A stretch of DNA of 64,000 nt from Leadbetterella sp964489955. GTDB taxonomy: Bacteria > Bacteroidota > Bacteroidia > Cytophagales > Spirosomataceae. Made by a program: the position numbers and the translations under genes. Within the stretch, counting starts at the first letter, position 1, and the number at the start of each line of letters is the position of its first letter. Shown piece after piece: positions 62,964-64,000 of this stretch. Where the stretch lies: contig CAZBAV010000014.1 of the NCBI GenBank assembly GCA_964489955.1, positions 11,012 to 75,011 of the forward strand, read 5' to 3'. The notes under the pieces are model-generated. The model saw only the letters and a program-made list of their open reading frames with translations. It did not search any database and was not told where the DNA came from.

Positions 62964-64000
62964 ATGTCAAAAGCATTACCAAAACGTAGTGATAACTACT
63001 CTGAGTGGTACAATGAACTGGTAAAAAGAGCCGATTTGGCTGAGAATTCTGCAGTAAGGGGGTGTATGGTTATCAAGCCTTACGGGTATTCTATTTGGGA
63101 AAAAATGCAGCGTGCATTAGATGATATGTTTAAAGAAACAGGTCATACAAATGCCTACTTCCCTCTTTTTATACCCAAGTCTTTTTTGTCCAAGGAAGCC
63201 ACTCACGTTGAAGGTTTTGCTAAAGAATGTGCTGTAATTACACACTATAGATTAAAAAATGACCCAAATGGTGGCGGAGTTATTGTAGATCCTGAAGCTA
63301 AACTGGAAGAAGAGCTTATAGTAAGGCCTACTTCTGAAACGGTGATTTGGAACAGCTATAAAAACTGGGTGCAATCGCACAGGGATTTGCCAATACTTAT
63401 AAATCAGTGGGCAAACGTGGTGCGTTGGGAAATGCGTACACGATTGTTTTTAAGAACCACAGAGTTTTTATGGCAAGAAGGACACACCGCACACGCTACT
63501 AAAGAGGAAGCTGTGGAAGAGACAAACCAAATGCTAAAGGTGTATGCTACTTTTGCTGAAGAGTGGATGGCATTGCCAGTTATACAAGGTCACAAGTCAC
63601 CAAATGAGCGTTTTGCCGGTGCGGAAGATACACTTTGTATAGAAGCTATGATGCAAGATGGCAAAGCACTGCAAGCTGGTACAAGTCACTTTTTAGGGCA
63701 AAACTTCGCAAAGGCTTTTGACGTAAAATTTCAGGATAAGCAGGGGAATTTAGAATATGTATGGGGTACATCTTGGGGTGTAAGTACGCGTCTAATGGGT
63801 GCTTTAATAATGGCTCATTCTGATGATTTAGGTTTGGTTCTTCCTCCTAAATTGGCTCCTATCCAGATAGCCTTTGTTCCTATTTTTAAAGGAGAAGAGC
63901 AGCTGAATGCTATTTATGAGCGTTTGCAGCCAATCATTAAAGAGCTAAAAGCAAAGGGTGTGTCGGTGAAGTTTGATGATGACGAAGCCAACCGCCCGGG
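62964..64000 (+). CDS. proS: Prolyl-tRNA synthetase, partial at window edge
   Basis: Joins proline to its tRNA. The visible 345 residues begin MSKALPKRSDNYSEWYNELV, followed by GCMVIKPYGYSIWEKMQRAL, ELIVRPTSETVIWNSYKNWV (motif 2 region), LRTTEFLWQEGHTAHATKEE, and GTSHFLGQNFAKAFDVKFQD. This is the shorter, archaeal/eukaryotic-type ProS usual in Bacteroidota. The 3' end (anticodon-binding region) is outside the window. Confidence 0.95.
   Translation, partial: MSKALPKRSDNYSEWYNELVKRADLAENSAVRGCMVIKPYGYSIWEKMQRALDDMFKETGHTNAYFPLFIPKSFLSKEATHVEGFAKECAVITHYRLKNDPNGGGVIVDPEAKLEEELIVRPTSETVIWNSYKNWVQSHRDLPILINQWANVVRWEMRTRLFLRTTEFLWQEGHTAHATKEEAVEETNQMLKVYATFAEEWMALPVIQGHKSPNERFAGAEDTLCIEAMMQDGKALQAGTSHFLGQNFAKAFDVKFQDKQGNLEYVWGTSWGVSTRLMGALIMAHSDDLGLVLPPKLAPIQIAFVPIFKGEEQLNAIYERLQPIIKELKAKGVSVKFDDDEANRP

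Noticed and set aside
1..64000. CRISPR arrays, tRNA or rRNA genes, insertion sequences or prophage
   Set aside because: No direct repeats with spacers, cloverleaf sequences, transposase or phage structural motifs were seen on either strand; a short feature could still be missed by eye.

Overview
This 64 kb window looks like ordinary chromosome from a low-GC member of the Bacteroidota, most likely a Cytophagales-type organism; no genus is assigned. The evidence is a TonB-dependent outer-membrane protein next to a GLPGL-family protein, a BF3164-type propeller protein, CarboxypepD_reg-like receptors, a type IX secretion plug-domain protein, a short ProS-type prolyl-tRNA synthetase, and repeated TAnnTTTG promoter elements in place of Shine-Dalgarno-rich leaders. 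No rRNA, tRNA, CRISPR array, prophage or intact insertion sequence was seen. Both window edges cut genes: a DUF1275/YoaK protein on the left and proS on the right.

Layout. 1-8 kb: envelope genes (DUF1275 protein, C39-like lipoprotein, TonB-type barrel plus GLPGL pair, BF3164-like propeller, RsiV-like DUF3298 lipoprotein) and a gene-poor stretch at 6.5-7.2 kb. 8-14 kb: class IV aminotransferase, ettA, a DUF349 protein, and a WbqC-like gene overlapping an ATP-grasp/HAD fusion. 14-19 kb: two tandem YceI paralogs and secA. 19-27.4 kb: a secreted protein built from four tandem repeats, a histidine kinase, a SulP transporter with a carbonic anhydrase gene that carries an in-frame stop, a YcxB-like protein, a phosphoribosyltransferase, a DedA protein and a small secreted protein. 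27.4-38 kb, all minus strand: bglX-type GH3 glucosidase, two VOC proteins, an outer-membrane barrel with a decayed peptidase-like domain, a DAO oxidoreductase overlapping cmk, and a TonB-dependent receptor overlapping csaA. The csaA gene is interrupted by a 10-N assembly gap.

38-44 kb: an AddA/RecB-like helicase-nuclease, a tiny membrane protein and a FAN1-like VRR-NUC nuclease, suggesting a DNA-repair neighbourhood. 43.5-44.7 kb: the rpsF-rpsR-rplI operon. 44.9-50.3 kb: pgk, a Ycf48-like propeller, a BatD-like protein overlapping aroC, and an orphan OmpR-type regulator. 50.6-56 kb: a DUF937/OmpA-like membrane protein, then a coupled S8 protease, GlmU-like protein and DNA polymerase III delta-prime subunit. 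56-64 kb: a short membrane protein with its own terminator, an ABC-F ATPase, the T9SS plug-domain protein, an OmpP1/FadL-like barrel, a very low-complexity lipoprotein and proS.

The most notable points are the nonsense codon in the carbonic anhydrase gene; the csaA gap, which closes to a perfect reading frame when a 7-bp repeat at its edges is merged; the four-repeat secreted protein; the WbqC plus ATP-grasp/HAD pair; and the FAN1-like nuclease locus. I did not find an unmistakable new defence or mobile system.
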